Below, piece by piece: positions 24,923 to 33,855 of a stretch of 64,000 nucleotides of DNA. The stretch is from the NCBI GenBank assembly GCA_041389725.1, contig JAWKRG010000019.1, forward strand, positions 1-64,000, read 5' to 3'. The notes under the pieces are model-generated. The model searched no databases and was not told the origin of the DNA. It worked only from the letters and a program-made list of their open reading frames with translations. The DNA is from Polyangiaceae bacterium (GTDB lineage: Bacteria; Myxococcota_A; Polyangia; Polyangiales; Polyangiaceae). How positions within the stretch are numbered: the stretch's first letter is position 1; each line of letters starts with the position of its first letter. The position numbers were made by a program, and so were the translations under genes.

Positions 24923-27900
24923 GCCTCGGTTTTTGGCGGCGGTGCGGCGGGCGCGATACGCTTCTGGGATAGTGCCCTCTGCGCGCCCACTCCGCGCCTT
25001 CCGCGACTGGGGACGCCTCGTCGCCCGCCTGTTCTGCGCCGTTTTTGCGCTGATCGGAGCGCTGCCGCTCGCAGCTGGGGTTCTCACGCGAACGGACTGG
25101 GTGCTCGACTGGGCGTCGAGCGAGACCCGACGCGTCTTGGCCGAGCAGCTCGGCGTGGAAGCGCGCTACCGCGTCAGCATCGATCTCTGGCCGCTGGCGG
25201 TGGCGCTCAACGAGCTAGAGCTTCCGGCGAGCGACGGAGGCACGCCGGTGCTGGCGGCCAAGCGCGTGGCCGTGCACCCGCGGATCTTCTCGCTTCTGGC
25301 GGGGCGTCTGGATGCCGGCGAAATCGAGATCGATGAGCCAGACATCCGCTTGGTGGTCGAGAACGGTGAGATCCGGAATCTGAAGTATCGCCTGCCCAAA
25401 CGCGAAGGACCTGCTCCTGAGATGCAGCGAGCGCCCTTCTCGTCCCTCGGCATCACGGACGCGCGACTGTCCCTGCGCGTCGACAATGTGCGCGTCAACG
25501 CCTTCCCGGTGGACGTGGATATCTTCGCTGAAGGAGGCCCAAGCTTCGAGATCGCCGTGCGAGGTGGCGAGACGCAAGTGACGCGGGCTCGTCCAGTAAC
25601 GGTGGAGGCGGCCCCGGGCGAGGCGTCCGTGTCGGAGAGCGTCGCCCCGCGCTCCATCACCTTCGACGCGATGGACGAAGACGTGATCTGCCGCACTGAG
25701 CTTCGTGCCCGCGCGGAGCCGGGTGCGCTCTTGCTGCGGCGGCTTTCGCTACTGGGACGCGCGGACGCGGACCCCAACGCGGGCACCACGCCCGAATGCG
25801 CCAAGTCGGGCGAAAGCGATCCTCTTCGCGTTGCCTTGCGGTTGTCGCAGGTGCGAGTCGAGTTCCGCAAAGGCGAGGTGCCGCTGATCGATGGCCACGT
25901 GGTCGCGCGCGCCCCCGCGGTGCTGGCCAATCGATTCGAAGGCGTGCCGCCGCTGTTTGGCTGGGCGGCGTTCGCTGGCGATCTTCGTTTCGACGGTCGC
26001 TACAAGCTGCCTGAGCTGCGCGGCAAGGTCAGGGGCGCGGGGCTCGGCCTGGATGTCTATCACCTGGCCAAGACGCTCAGCGCCGACGTGGAGGTGTCCC
26101 AGGACGTGATCCGCATCGCGCGCTTCGACACGGAGTTCGCGGAGGGCCGGATCTCGATCAAGAACTCGGAGATCCGCCCGATGGCCAAGGGCGTTCCCAT
26201 GACCGTGGAGCGCCTAGACGGCACTGGCGTGACGTTCCCCGCGTTGATGCGTGACTTGGGCGTGACCGAGAACACCATCATCGGGTGGGACCTGGACAAG
26301 ACCCACGTCTCGGGGTTTGGCGGCACCCTGCATCCACTGCGCCTGGACGGGAACCTCACCGCAGAAACGAAGAACTTCGAAGTCTACGATCGCTCTTACA
26401 AGAGCACCTCGAAGCGCCACATGATCGGGGTCCACAACGCCAGCGTTCGCGGAAAGGTCGGCGTGCGCCCGACGGCACTGCAGTTCTACGACATCCGTAC
26501 CAGCTTCGGAAAGAGCGCCGTGCTTGCGCGCATGGTGAGCATTGGCTTCAAGAACGACATCCACTTGGACATCTCCAAGGGCTCCAAGATCGATCTGTCC
26601 GATGTCAGTCCCCTGGTCGACATTCCCTGGGCGGGTCAGGCCGAGCTCAACGTCACCATGAAGGGCAAGTCCGGCAATCCGCTGCTGACCGGAGACCTGG
26701 CCGTCGCAAAGCTCGAGTTCGGCGGATTCCCCATCGGTGACATCAAGAGCGGCAAAGTGAAGTTCCAACCGCTGAAGGTGGATTTCACCGACGTGGTCGG
26801 CAAAAAGGGCAAGAGCGAGTTCCGCGTCCCGACGGCGCGGTTGAACTTCGACACGGATTCGGCGGTGCTGACGGATGCGCGAGTGGTCTCCGAGCGCTTC
26901 GACATTCGCGACTTCTTCGCGATGTTCCTGTTCGACAAGGATCCACGCTTCGACCCCATCATCGGGAGCGGCAAGGTGGATGCCACGGTTCACTACGACC
27001 TGGGCGGGAAGCGAGATCGCTGCGGCGGCGGTTTGCTCAAGGTCGCCGGGGATTTGGACTTCGGGCGCCTGGAGCTGTTCGAGGAGCGCTACGACGGGGG
27101 CAAAGCGGAGTTCGACTTCCGCTGGTTCGATCGCGACGCGAGCTACCAGGGCATCGAACTCGACGTTCCCAGCATCAAGCTGACCAAGGGACCGGGGGTG
27201 ATCTTGGGTTCCTTCGCCATGCAGCCTGGCGCTCGCATCGCGGGGCATTTGGTTGCGACCGGCGTTCCCGTGTCACGCATCGAGGCCATGGGCCGACTGG
27301 CGCCGCTGGTCGACGCCACTGGCAGCGGCACCGCGGAGGTGTCCGGCACCATCGACGACATGGTCGTGCACTCGCAGGTACACGTGTCGCCGCTGCGGGT
27401 GGGTACCAAGACCTTGCCCTCGAGTGACGTGAGCGTCGTCCTCGAACCGAAGCGCCGCCCGGTGAAGGTCATCGGCAAGACCCGCTGCGGCGGCGCGATC
27501 ACCCCGGCTTTCGATCGTGCGAAGTGGGAACAGGACGAGTCGATGGGCACCTTCTACGTGTCCGGCAAGGCCCTTGGCGGTCAGGTACGCATGTCGAGGC
27601 TGGCCATCACCCGCCAGCGCCAGAAGCGACTGTCGGGTGCCCTGGACTTCGTCAAGCTGGACGTGGGCGGCCTGGCGGAACTTTCGCCAAGCGTGGCCCT
27701 GGCCCAATCGAAGCCCAGTGGCACCCTGAGTGGCAGCCTGGCCATCGAGAAGATGGACATGGAGCGCGCGGCCGAGTCACGCATGAAGCTCGTGCTCTCC
27801 GAGCTGGCGCTGGAGCGCGGCGGTCTCCGAATGGAACTGCTGCGCGGTTCGAAACCGCTCGCCATGCGCGACGGCAAGTTGGAGATCCAGAACCTGGGCT

Positions 27901-29408
27901 TGGCCGTGATCTCCCCGCGGGGACAGCGTGGTGTGTTCGACGTGCGTGGCAGCGTTGCCGGGCTGAACAAGACCCCCACGGTTTCAGCAGAGCTCAGCCT
28001 GCGCCCCGTCGAGCTCGCCAGCTTCGTGTCGGACGTTCCACGCATCGAACGCGCGAAGGGACGTTTGGCCGGCAAGCTGTCGGTCAGCGGTCCCATCCAG
28101 GGGTTGCGCTACCGCGGGGGCTTTCGCTTGCAGGACGGCGAGCTGGTCGTGCGCGGGTTGCCGTCGTCGGTCAGCAACCTGAACGTGGCGTTGGACGTGG
28201 ATGGCGACGAACTCAGGCTGACCCGCGCTACGGCGCAGGTTGGCAACGGCAGTGTGTCGATCAGCGGCGCGGCGCCCCTGCGCGGCTTCGAACTCGGTGC
28301 GGCGCGGGCGGCCATCACCTTGCGCGAGTTGGCGCTTCCCTTGCAGTCGGGCATGCGCGCAACGGTGGACGGCAACCTGGTCGCAACCTGGCAACCGGGC
28401 TCTGACGCGGGACCGAATCGCACGCTGCCTCGGCTCACGGGCAACGTCACGGTCCGCTCCTTCGAGTACACGCGCCCGATCACCATGACGGCGGACATCA
28501 ATGCCCTGGGGCAACGTGGCAAGCGCACGGAGTTCGAGGCCTACGACCCCAGTGACGACTACCTGGCACTGGATCTCACGATCCGCGCCACGCGCGCGCT
28601 CGCCATTCGCAACAACCTCGTGGATGCGGAGCTGTCCTTGGGTTCCAAGGGCCTGGAGCTTTCAGGGACCAATCAGCGTTTTGGACTGCGCGGCGAGGTT
28701 CAGGTGAAACCTGGCGGGCGCATTCGCCTGCGGCGCAGTGAGTTCGAGGTGCGATCGGGCACCGTGCGCTTCGACGACCGCACGCGGATTGCGCCGCAAG
28801 TGGACCTGCGTGCGACCACCGAGTACCGACGCTACTCCGACGCTTCGGGCGCCAAGGAGACGTCCGGGAGCACCGACGGCGCCAGCTCTGGCGGAGCAGC
28901 GGCGCAAGGCGGGCGCTGGCTCATCACCATGCACGCCTACGGTGACGCCGAGAATCTGCGCATCGACATGACGAGCGATCCGGCGCTGGCCCAGGACGAC
29001 ATCTTCTTGTTGCTCACGGTTGGCTTGACCCGCGCGGAGCTGGACCAAGCTCAGAGCGCCAGCGTGGGTGAAAGCGTCGCCCTCGAGGCCCTGGGCACGC
29101 TGACGGGCGCCGACCGCGCCGTTTCCAAAGCGCTGCCGGTGATCGACGAGTTTCGCTTCGGCAGCGCCTACTCTTCGCGCACGGGGCGCACCGAGCCCAC
29201 TGTCACCATCGGCAAGCGGCTGGCGGAACGCATTCGCGCCAACGTGACCAGCGGGCTGGCAGACTCCAGGGAGATTCGCTCGAACCTCGAGTGGCGTTTG
29301 AGCCCACGGGTGAGCGTCGAGGGGTCCTACGACAACGTCAACGACATCTCCAGCTCGTCCTTGGGTAATCTCGGTGCCGACATCCGATGGCGACTCGAGT
29401 TCGAATAG
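24921..29408 (+). CDS. tamB: TamB/AsmA-like translocation and assembly protein
   Basis: A 1495-residue single-span protein. An N-terminal membrane segment (about 35-55, RLFCAVFALIGALPLAAGVL) leads to an AsmA-like start (LDAGEIEIDEPDIRLVVENG). Long repetitive beta strands follow, typical of the hydrophobic-groove TamB/AsmA family that bridges inner and outer membrane for lipid or barrel-protein transfer. The C-terminal TamB domain is clear: RIDMTSDPALAQDDIFLLLT, VGLTRAELDQ, FRFGSAYSSRTGRTEPTVTI, GKRLAERIRANVTSGL, and a final aromatic strand. No TamA/BAM gene is adjacent. It is followed by a 22-nt overlap with the next gene. Confidence 0.93.
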   Translation: MPRFLAAVRRARYASGIVPSARPLRAFRDWGRLVARLFCAVFALIGALPLAAGVLTRTDWVLDWASSETRRVLAEQLGVEARYRVSIDLWPLAVALNELELPASDGGTPVLAAKRVAVHPRIFSLLAGRLDAGEIEIDEPDIRLVVENGEIRNLKYRLPKREGPAPEMQRAPFSSLGITDARLSLRVDNVRVNAFPVDVDIFAEGGPSFEIAVRGGETQVTRARPVTVEAAPGEASVSESVAPRSITFDAMDEDVICRTELRARAEPGALLLRRLSLLGRADADPNAGTTPECAKSGESDPLRVALRLSQVRVEFRKGEVPLIDGHVVARAPAVLANRFEGVPPLFGWAAFAGDLRFDGRYKLPELRGKVRGAGLGLDVYHLAKTLSADVEVSQDVIRIARFDTEFAEGRISIKNSEIRPMAKGVPMTVERLDGTGVTFPALMRDLGVTENTIIGWDLDKTHVSGFGGTLHPLRLDGNLTAETKNFEVYDRSYKSTSKRHMIGVHNASVRGKVGVRPTALQFYDIRTSFGKSAVLARMVSIGFKNDIHLDISKGSKIDLSDVSPLVDIPWAGQAELNVTMKGKSGNPLLTGDLAVAKLEFGGFPIGDIKSGKVKFQPLKVDFTDVVGKKGKSEFRVPTARLNFDTDSAVLTDARVVSERFDIRDFFAMFLFDKDPRFDPIIGSGKVDATVHYDLGGKRDRCGGGLLKVAGDLDFGRLELFEERYDGGKAEFDFRWFDRDASYQGIELDVPSIKLTKGPGVILGSFAMQPGARIAGHLVATGVPVSRIEAMGRLAPLVDATGSGTAEVSGTIDDMVVHSQVHVSPLRVGTKTLPSSDVSVVLEPKRRPVKVIGKTRCGGAITPAFDRAKWEQDESMGTFYVSGKALGGQVRMSRLAITRQRQKRLSGALDFVKLDVGGLAELSPSVALAQSKPSGTLSGSLAIEKMDMERAAESRMKLVLSELALERGGLRMELLRGSKPLAMRDGKLEIQNLGLAVISPRGQRGVFDVRGSVAGLNKTPTVSAELSLRPVELASFVSDVPRIERAKGRLAGKLSVSGPIQGLRYRGGFRLQDGELVVRGLPSSVSNLNVALDVDGDELRLTRATAQVGNGSVSISGAAPLRGFELGAARAAITLRELALPLQSGMRATVDGNLVATWQPGSDAGPNRTLPRLTGNVTVRSFEYTRPITMTADINALGQRGKRTEFEAYDPSDDYLALDLTIRATRALAIRNNLVDAELSLGSKGLELSGTNQRFGLRGEVQVKPGGRIRLRRSEFEVRSGTVRFDDRTRIAPQVDLRATTEYRRYSDASGAKETSGSTDGASSGGAAAQGGRWLITMHAYGDAENLRIDMTSDPALAQDDIFLLLTVGLTRAELDQAQSASVGESVALEALGTLTGADRAVSKALPVIDEFRFGSAYSSRTGRTEPTVTIGKRLAERIRANVTSGLADSREIRSNLEWRLSPRVSVEGSYDNVNDISSSSLGNLGADIRWRLEFE

Positions 29409-31399
29409 TCACGCTGCTGGCGTTTGCCTCCTCTTCTTGGGGAGTCGTCGGTTGCGGAGACGGGGAGGAAGACCAACCGCGCGCGGCGCGCGCCAGCAGC
29501 GTCGTGCTCTACGGCGCGCGCGAGCAGACGGAGCTCACGCCCTTTCCCTCCAACCGCTACACACGAGCCGACGCCAGCACTGCCACCGGGCTTCGCGTGG
29601 ACGTCACCCCACAAACCACCGCAGACGAAATGGTCACGGAGCTGGGTGGTACCTTCACGCAGCTGTCGACGCTGGACGGCTTTTCCACGACCGGCGGCGT
29701 CTTCTTCAAGCTCTCTGCGCCGATCGATGCGCGCGGCATCGACCGGCTGCCTGACGCCGATCCGCCGGTGCTCGATCCGCCCGAGGATGCCGAGCGCTAC
29801 ACCCAGCCGGATGCGCCGTTCTTGTTGGTCAACGTCGACGATGCCTCTCCCGAGCAAGGGCAAGCCATGGGCATCGTGCCACGCTACTTCGAACAAGCGG
29901 CCGACGACTTCTACACGGCCGACGAGTTCACGGTCATCGCGCAGCCGGCGCGCCCGCTGCTACCCGCCACTCGTTACGTGCTGGTCGTCACGCAGGCGCT
30001 GCGCGCTCGGGACCAGACTGCGGTGGGAGCCGGTCGGGAGATGAGCGCAGCGTTGACGAGTGCGACGGACGACTACTCCGTGTCCCTGCGCGAGTCCGTC
30101 GCGTCGGCTGCGTCGGCGGTCGGCTTCGATCGCCGCGACGTGGTAGCGGCCACGGTGTTCACCACCGCCAGCACCGTGACGGACGTGGCGCGCATGGCAG
30201 AGGCGCGCCGCGCCGCGCCCGACCCGACGCTGGAACAGGCTTTCACGATCGAGACTCCCTACGCCGCGCCGGATCCGCGTGTGCGATTCGTCACCAAGTT
30301 CAGCGCACCCGAGTTTCGTCACGCGGACGGCAAGTGGCGCATCGCCAGCGGCGGCGCGCCCGAAGTGGCGAAGAGCACGAGCCTGGAGGCGTTCCTCGCG
30401 TTTTCCGATGCCACGCAGAGCGGACCGCGGCCCGTCGTGTTCTACGCGCATGGTTTGGGCGGCGACAAGGATGGCTGCTGGGGCACGGCTCAGCGCCTGA
30501 CGGAGCTGTCGGCGCGCGGCGTGGCGGTGATCGCCATCGACTCCCCGGAGCACGGATCGCGCAGCAGTTCCGAGACCAACTTGATCAGCAGCGTCTACGG
30601 CTTCTTCGGCATCGATCAGGAAACGAACGCCTTCGACATCGAACGAGCTCGCGACAACTTTCGGCAGATGGCGGCAGATCAGCTGGAGCTAGTGCGTTTC
30701 ACCAAGACCCTGGGCGCGCTCGATCTCTTGCCCTTGGACGCTGACGGCCATCCTGCCCCGGATGGTGTGCCAGACCTGGATGTTTCGCGCTTCTACTACA
30801 TCGGGCATTCCTTCGGCTCGGTCCAAGGCCCCAGCGTCTTCGCGCTTGCCCCGGAGATCGAGGCCGCGACCTGGAACGTAGGTGGCGCGGGCCTGATGAT
30901 GCTGCTCAGAGACTCGAACCTGTTCAGCCTGGTGCTGAAGAGCTTCTCGCCGGCGACCACACCGTTTGGAGCCGTTGCGCGCTTCATGGCCGCAAGTCAG
31001 GCCGTGGTCGATCCCGGCGACCCCTTGAACTTCGCGCGCTACGCTGCCGGACCCCCTTTGATGGGGGTGAGTGCGAGCCCCGCGCGGGACGTGCTGCTGC
31101 AAGAGGTCGTCGACGACACCATCGTCCCCAACTCCACGAGTGAAGCGCTGGCGCGCGCGGTGGGGCTTTCGCTAGTGCATCCGGTCAAGGGTGGGTCCGG
31201 GCTGGCCGAGGCTGTCGCGCCGGTGAAGGCCAATCTGCCGTCGGGGGGCACCGGCGTGATTTGCCAGTTCGACCGAGCAGACGGAAAGGTCGCGGCGCAC
31301 GGCGAACTCATCTTTTCCAGCGAGGCTCGTCAGCAGTACGTCGAGTTCTTCAAGTCCCACGTCGACACCGGCCACGCCACGGTAGTTGCACCGTACTAG
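29387..31399 (+). CDS. Lipase/esterase-like lipoprotein
   Basis: A 670-residue lipoprotein (VTLLAFASSSWGVVGC). The N-terminal beta domain (about 45-280) precedes an alpha/beta-hydrolase domain: VVFYAHGLGGDKDGCW supplies the oxyanion HG, VAVIAIDSPEHGSRSS the following strand, and FYYIGHSFGSVQGP the GxSxG nucleophile (near 473). VLLQEVVDDTIVPNSTSEA (acid) and VKGGSGLAE come later, and a late His lies in VAAHGELIF. The combination resembles large secreted myxobacterial lipases. It overlaps TamB by 22 nt, implying cotranscription. Substrate unknown. Confidence 0.9.
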   Translation: MATRVRIVTLLAFASSSWGVVGCGDGEEDQPRAARASSVVLYGAREQTELTPFPSNRYTRADASTATGLRVDVTPQTTADEMVTELGGTFTQLSTLDGFSTTGGVFFKLSAPIDARGIDRLPDADPPVLDPPEDAERYTQPDAPFLLVNVDDASPEQGQAMGIVPRYFEQAADDFYTADEFTVIAQPARPLLPATRYVLVVTQALRARDQTAVGAGREMSAALTSATDDYSVSLRESVASAASAVGFDRRDVVAATVFTTASTVTDVARMAEARRAAPDPTLEQAFTIETPYAAPDPRVRFVTKFSAPEFRHADGKWRIASGGAPEVAKSTSLEAFLAFSDATQSGPRPVVFYAHGLGGDKDGCWGTAQRLTELSARGVAVIAIDSPEHGSRSSSETNLISSVYGFFGIDQETNAFDIERARDNFRQMAADQLELVRFTKTLGALDLLPLDADGHPAPDGVPDLDVSRFYYIGHSFGSVQGPSVFALAPEIEAATWNVGGAGLMMLLRDSNLFSLVLKSFSPATTPFGAVARFMAASQAVVDPGDPLNFARYAAGPPLMGVSASPARDVLLQEVVDDTIVPNSTSEALARAVGLSLVHPVKGGSGLAEAVAPVKANLPSGGTGVICQFDRADGKVAAHGELIFSSEARQQYVEFFKSHVDTGHATVVAPY

Positions 31400-31416
31400 A
31401 GCGAACAGGAGCACGA

Positions 31417-33009
31417 ATGGCAATGAGTCGGCGTTTCTGGGGCTGGGGAGATCAGAGTGTAGAGCTATCCGCCGGGGAGAGCGCCATGTTGGAAGGCGCG
31501 CTCACCGGCCTCTTGGGGATTGAGTCCGCATCACCTCGACCAGAACCGCGCATCGAAGAGTTGCGACTCAGGTCGCCGCGGGTGCAGTTGCCTGCTTCGC
31601 TTCGCGCGCTGTGTGACGAGTCGAACCTGGCACGAGCAAGTCACAGCTACGGCAAGTCCTATCGCGACTTGGTCCGTGCCCTCGAGCGACGCTACGATCA
31701 GCCGCCGGATCTGGTGGCGTATCCCCGCGCCGAAGCCGACGTCGAACGGCTGCTGGACGCCTGCAGCGACGCGCGCATCGCCGTCATTCCCTACGGTGGT
31801 GGCAGCAGTGTCTGCGGCGGCGTGGAACCCAATGTCAGTGACGACTACGCGGGCACGCTGTCCCTCGACATGAGTGCCTTGGACCAAGTCTTGGAGGTCG
31901 ACGAGACGTCGCGCGCCGCACGCGTGCAAGCGGGCGTCTTGGGCCCCGCGTTGGAAGCCCAGCTCAAGGCGCATGATCTGACGCTGCGGCATTTCCCCCA
32001 GTCCTTCGAGTTTTCCAGTCTCGGGGGCTGGATTGCCACGCGCGCAGGCGGGCACTTCGCCACGCTGTACACGCACATCGACGATTTGGTGGAGTCCCTG
32101 CGCATCGTCACCCCGGCCGGCGTGGTGGAAACCCGTCGCCTGCCCGGCTCGGGGGCAGGCCCGGATCCCAATCGCTTGTTCATCGGCTCCGAGGGCACTC
32201 TCGGCGTCATCAGCGAAGCGTGGATGCGCGTGTTCCCGCGGCCGACTTTTCGCGCCAAGGCCACGGTGCGCTACGCCAACCTGGTTGCCGGCGCTCGCGC
32301 TTTGCGTGCGCTCACGCAAAGTGGCCTCTATCCGGCCAACGCGCGCTTGTTGGATCCCGTGGAGGCGATGCTCAATGGCGCTGGCGACGGAAGCCAAGCG
32401 CTCTTGCTCGTCGGGTTCGAGTCCCATGACCACGAGCTCGGCGCTTGGATCGCGCGCGCCGTCGAGCTGTGTCGCGACTTCGAGGGTCAGGTCGCGCCCG
32501 AGGACGTCACGCACGACGTCAAGACGGGTGCGGCGGATGGGGCCGCGGGCGCCTGGCGCAAGTCTTTCCTGCGCGCTCCGTATCTGAGAGACGGTCTGGT
32601 GCTGCGTGGAGCCTTCGTGGAGACCTACGAAACCGCAGTGACCTGGGACCGCTTCGAGTCCCTGCACGCCGCGGTCATGACCGCCGCACGCGACGTCGTG
32701 GGCGCAAGCGCCGTGGTGACGTGTCGGGTGACCCACGCCTATCCCGACGGCGCGGCACCCTATTTCACGGTGATCGCACCCGCGCGCCCTGGCGCCGAGT
32801 TGGAGCAGTGGGACGAGGTCAAGGCAGCGATCACCCGTGCCATGCTCGATGCGGGCGGCACCACGACGCACCACCACGCGGTGGGTCGGGACTTCCGCGT
32901 CTACTATGAACGCGAAGTCCCAGAACTGGTCCGGCACAGCCTGCTCCACGCCAAGCGCAGCCTCGACCCCAGCAGCGTCATGAACCCCGGCTCCCTGCTG
33001 TCGGCTTGA
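31417..33009 (+). CDS. FAD-linked alkyl-dihydroxyacetonephosphate-synthase-like enzyme
   Basis: About 530 residues from ATG 31417, preceded by AGGAG at 31407-31411. The N-terminal FAD_binding_4 domain includes VIPYGGGSSVCGGVEP (dinucleotide loop) and SLDMSALDQVLEVDETSRAA. RHFPQSFEFSSLGGWIATRA is highly typical of AGPS, the ether-lipid synthase. SGAGPDPNRLFIGSEGTLGV is also characteristic, and the C-terminal domain has THHHAVGRDF with the His cluster used in AGPS catalysis. It may make ether-phospholipid precursors, known as developmental signals in myxobacteria. No acyl-DHAP partner is adjacent. Confidence 0.92.
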   Translation: MAMSRRFWGWGDQSVELSAGESAMLEGALTGLLGIESASPRPEPRIEELRLRSPRVQLPASLRALCDESNLARASHSYGKSYRDLVRALERRYDQPPDLVAYPRAEADVERLLDACSDARIAVIPYGGGSSVCGGVEPNVSDDYAGTLSLDMSALDQVLEVDETSRAARVQAGVLGPALEAQLKAHDLTLRHFPQSFEFSSLGGWIATRAGGHFATLYTHIDDLVESLRIVTPAGVVETRRLPGSGAGPDPNRLFIGSEGTLGVISEAWMRVFPRPTFRAKATVRYANLVAGARALRALTQSGLYPANARLLDPVEAMLNGAGDGSQALLLVGFESHDHELGAWIARAVELCRDFEGQVAPEDVTHDVKTGAADGAAGAWRKSFLRAPYLRDGLVLRGAFVETYETAVTWDRFESLHAAVMTAARDVVGASAVVTCRVTHAYPDGAAPYFTVIAPARPGAELEQWDEVKAAITRAMLDAGGTTTHHHAVGRDFRVYYEREVPELVRHSLLHAKRSLDPSSVMNPGSLLSA

Positions 33010-33040
33010 CCCCCTGCGCTATGGCACTAGGCTGCCCGCC

Positions 33041-33403
33041 GTGAAGGTCAAACTCGTCAAAGAGTACCGCTTCGAAGCGGCGCATCGACTGCCCAACGTT
33101 CCCGAGGGTCACAAGTGTCAGCGACTCCACGGGCACAGTTTCAAGGTCGAGCTCGCCATCTATGGCCCCGTGAACGACACCACGGGTTGGTTCATCGACT
33201 TCGGAGACTTGGACTCGATCTGGGCGCCACTCCACGATGTCCTGGATCATCACTACCTGAATGACGTTCCAGGTCTCGAGAACCCGACCAGTGAAGTGCT
33301 GGCGCGATGGATCTGGGAGCGAGTCAAACCGGGGTTGCCGCAGTTGTCACGGGTCACCGTCTACGAGACTTGCGACGCCCGCTGCGAGTACGAAGGCTCC
33401 TGA
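33041..33403 (+). CDS. queD: 6-carboxytetrahydropterin synthase / 6-pyruvoyl-THP synthase
   Basis: A 120-residue QueD/PTPS-type T-fold enzyme. Zinc ligands H15 (FEAAHRLPN), H30 and H32 (RLHGHSFKVEL) and catalytic C26 (GHKCQRLHGH) are all present. GWFIDFGDLDSIW and LDHHYLNDVPGLENPTSEV (substrate site) also match, as does VYETCDARCEYEG near the C-terminus. In bacteria it makes 6-carboxytetrahydropterin for queuosine. No queC or queE lies nearby. GTG start at 33041; the last codons and stop lie in the first unit of a 38-bp tandem repeat. Confidence 0.94.
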   Translation: MKVKLVKEYRFEAAHRLPNVPEGHKCQRLHGHSFKVELAIYGPVNDTTGWFIDFGDLDSIWAPLHDVLDHHYLNDVPGLENPTSEVLARWIWERVKPGLPQLSRVTVYETCDARCEYEGS

Positions 33404-33487
33404 ACTTCTTCGACGTCCGCTGCGAGTACGAAGGCTCCCGAACTTCTTCGACGCCCGTTGCGAGTACGAAGGCTCCTGAACGCTTTC
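33374..33487. repeat. Three tandem copies of a 38-bp unit at the queD end
   Basis: Units 33374-33411, 33412-33449 and 33450-33487 start gacgcccgctgcgagtacga, gacgtccgctgcgagtacga and gacgcccgttgcgagtacga. The first contains the last nine codons and stop of queD; the other two lie downstream, with a few substitutions. As 38 is not a multiple of 3, each copy is in a different frame. The array may form a 3-prime UTR structure or simply be a slippage product. Confidence 0.9.
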
Positions 33488-33541
33488 GACATCGCCATCT
33501 TGCGCCCATGTCGGGACGGCGCGCTTGAGGCGAAGCGCAGC

Positions 33542-33840
33542 TCACGCCGGCTCGAGCGCCGCTGCCCAGATCGCATCCACGTCGAGGGCGCAGCCTAGCG
33601 CAGGGAGGGTGGCCATCTGCCCTTCGATGCTGGTCTCTCGAGACCATGTTGCGGAGTCGCGCGGTCGCGACCAGACGTCGAGTCGTGGTTCGCGATGCGA
33701 CACGATCACGACAGTTTCGAGGGAGGGGATCTGCTGGTAGTGCTCCAGCTTCTCTCCGCGGTCGTAGTCCTCCGTGCTGTCACTCGTTACTTCGACGAGC
33801 ACACGTGGATTCAGGACGCGCAATCGCACGGCGCCGGCAC
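33542..33840 (-). pseudogene. 5-prime-truncated Uma2 family remnant
   Basis: Reads as the C-terminal half of a Uma2 protein: LRVLNPRVLVEVTSDSTED, YDRGEKLEHYQQIPSLETVV, IVSHREPRLDVWSRP. The whole N-terminal half of the family (compare the intact copy at 7867-8427) is missing and replaced by the end of the TPR gene. The only in-frame starts are internal (GTG 33829). Best read as a decayed gene whose 5-prime end was lost. Confidence 0.7.
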
Positions 33841-33855
33841 CCGACGATCGTCGTC

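Noticed and set aside
33374..33487. CRISPR or attachment-site array at queD
   Set aside because: No unique spacers, no cas genes, no integrase; a simple tandem duplication is enough.
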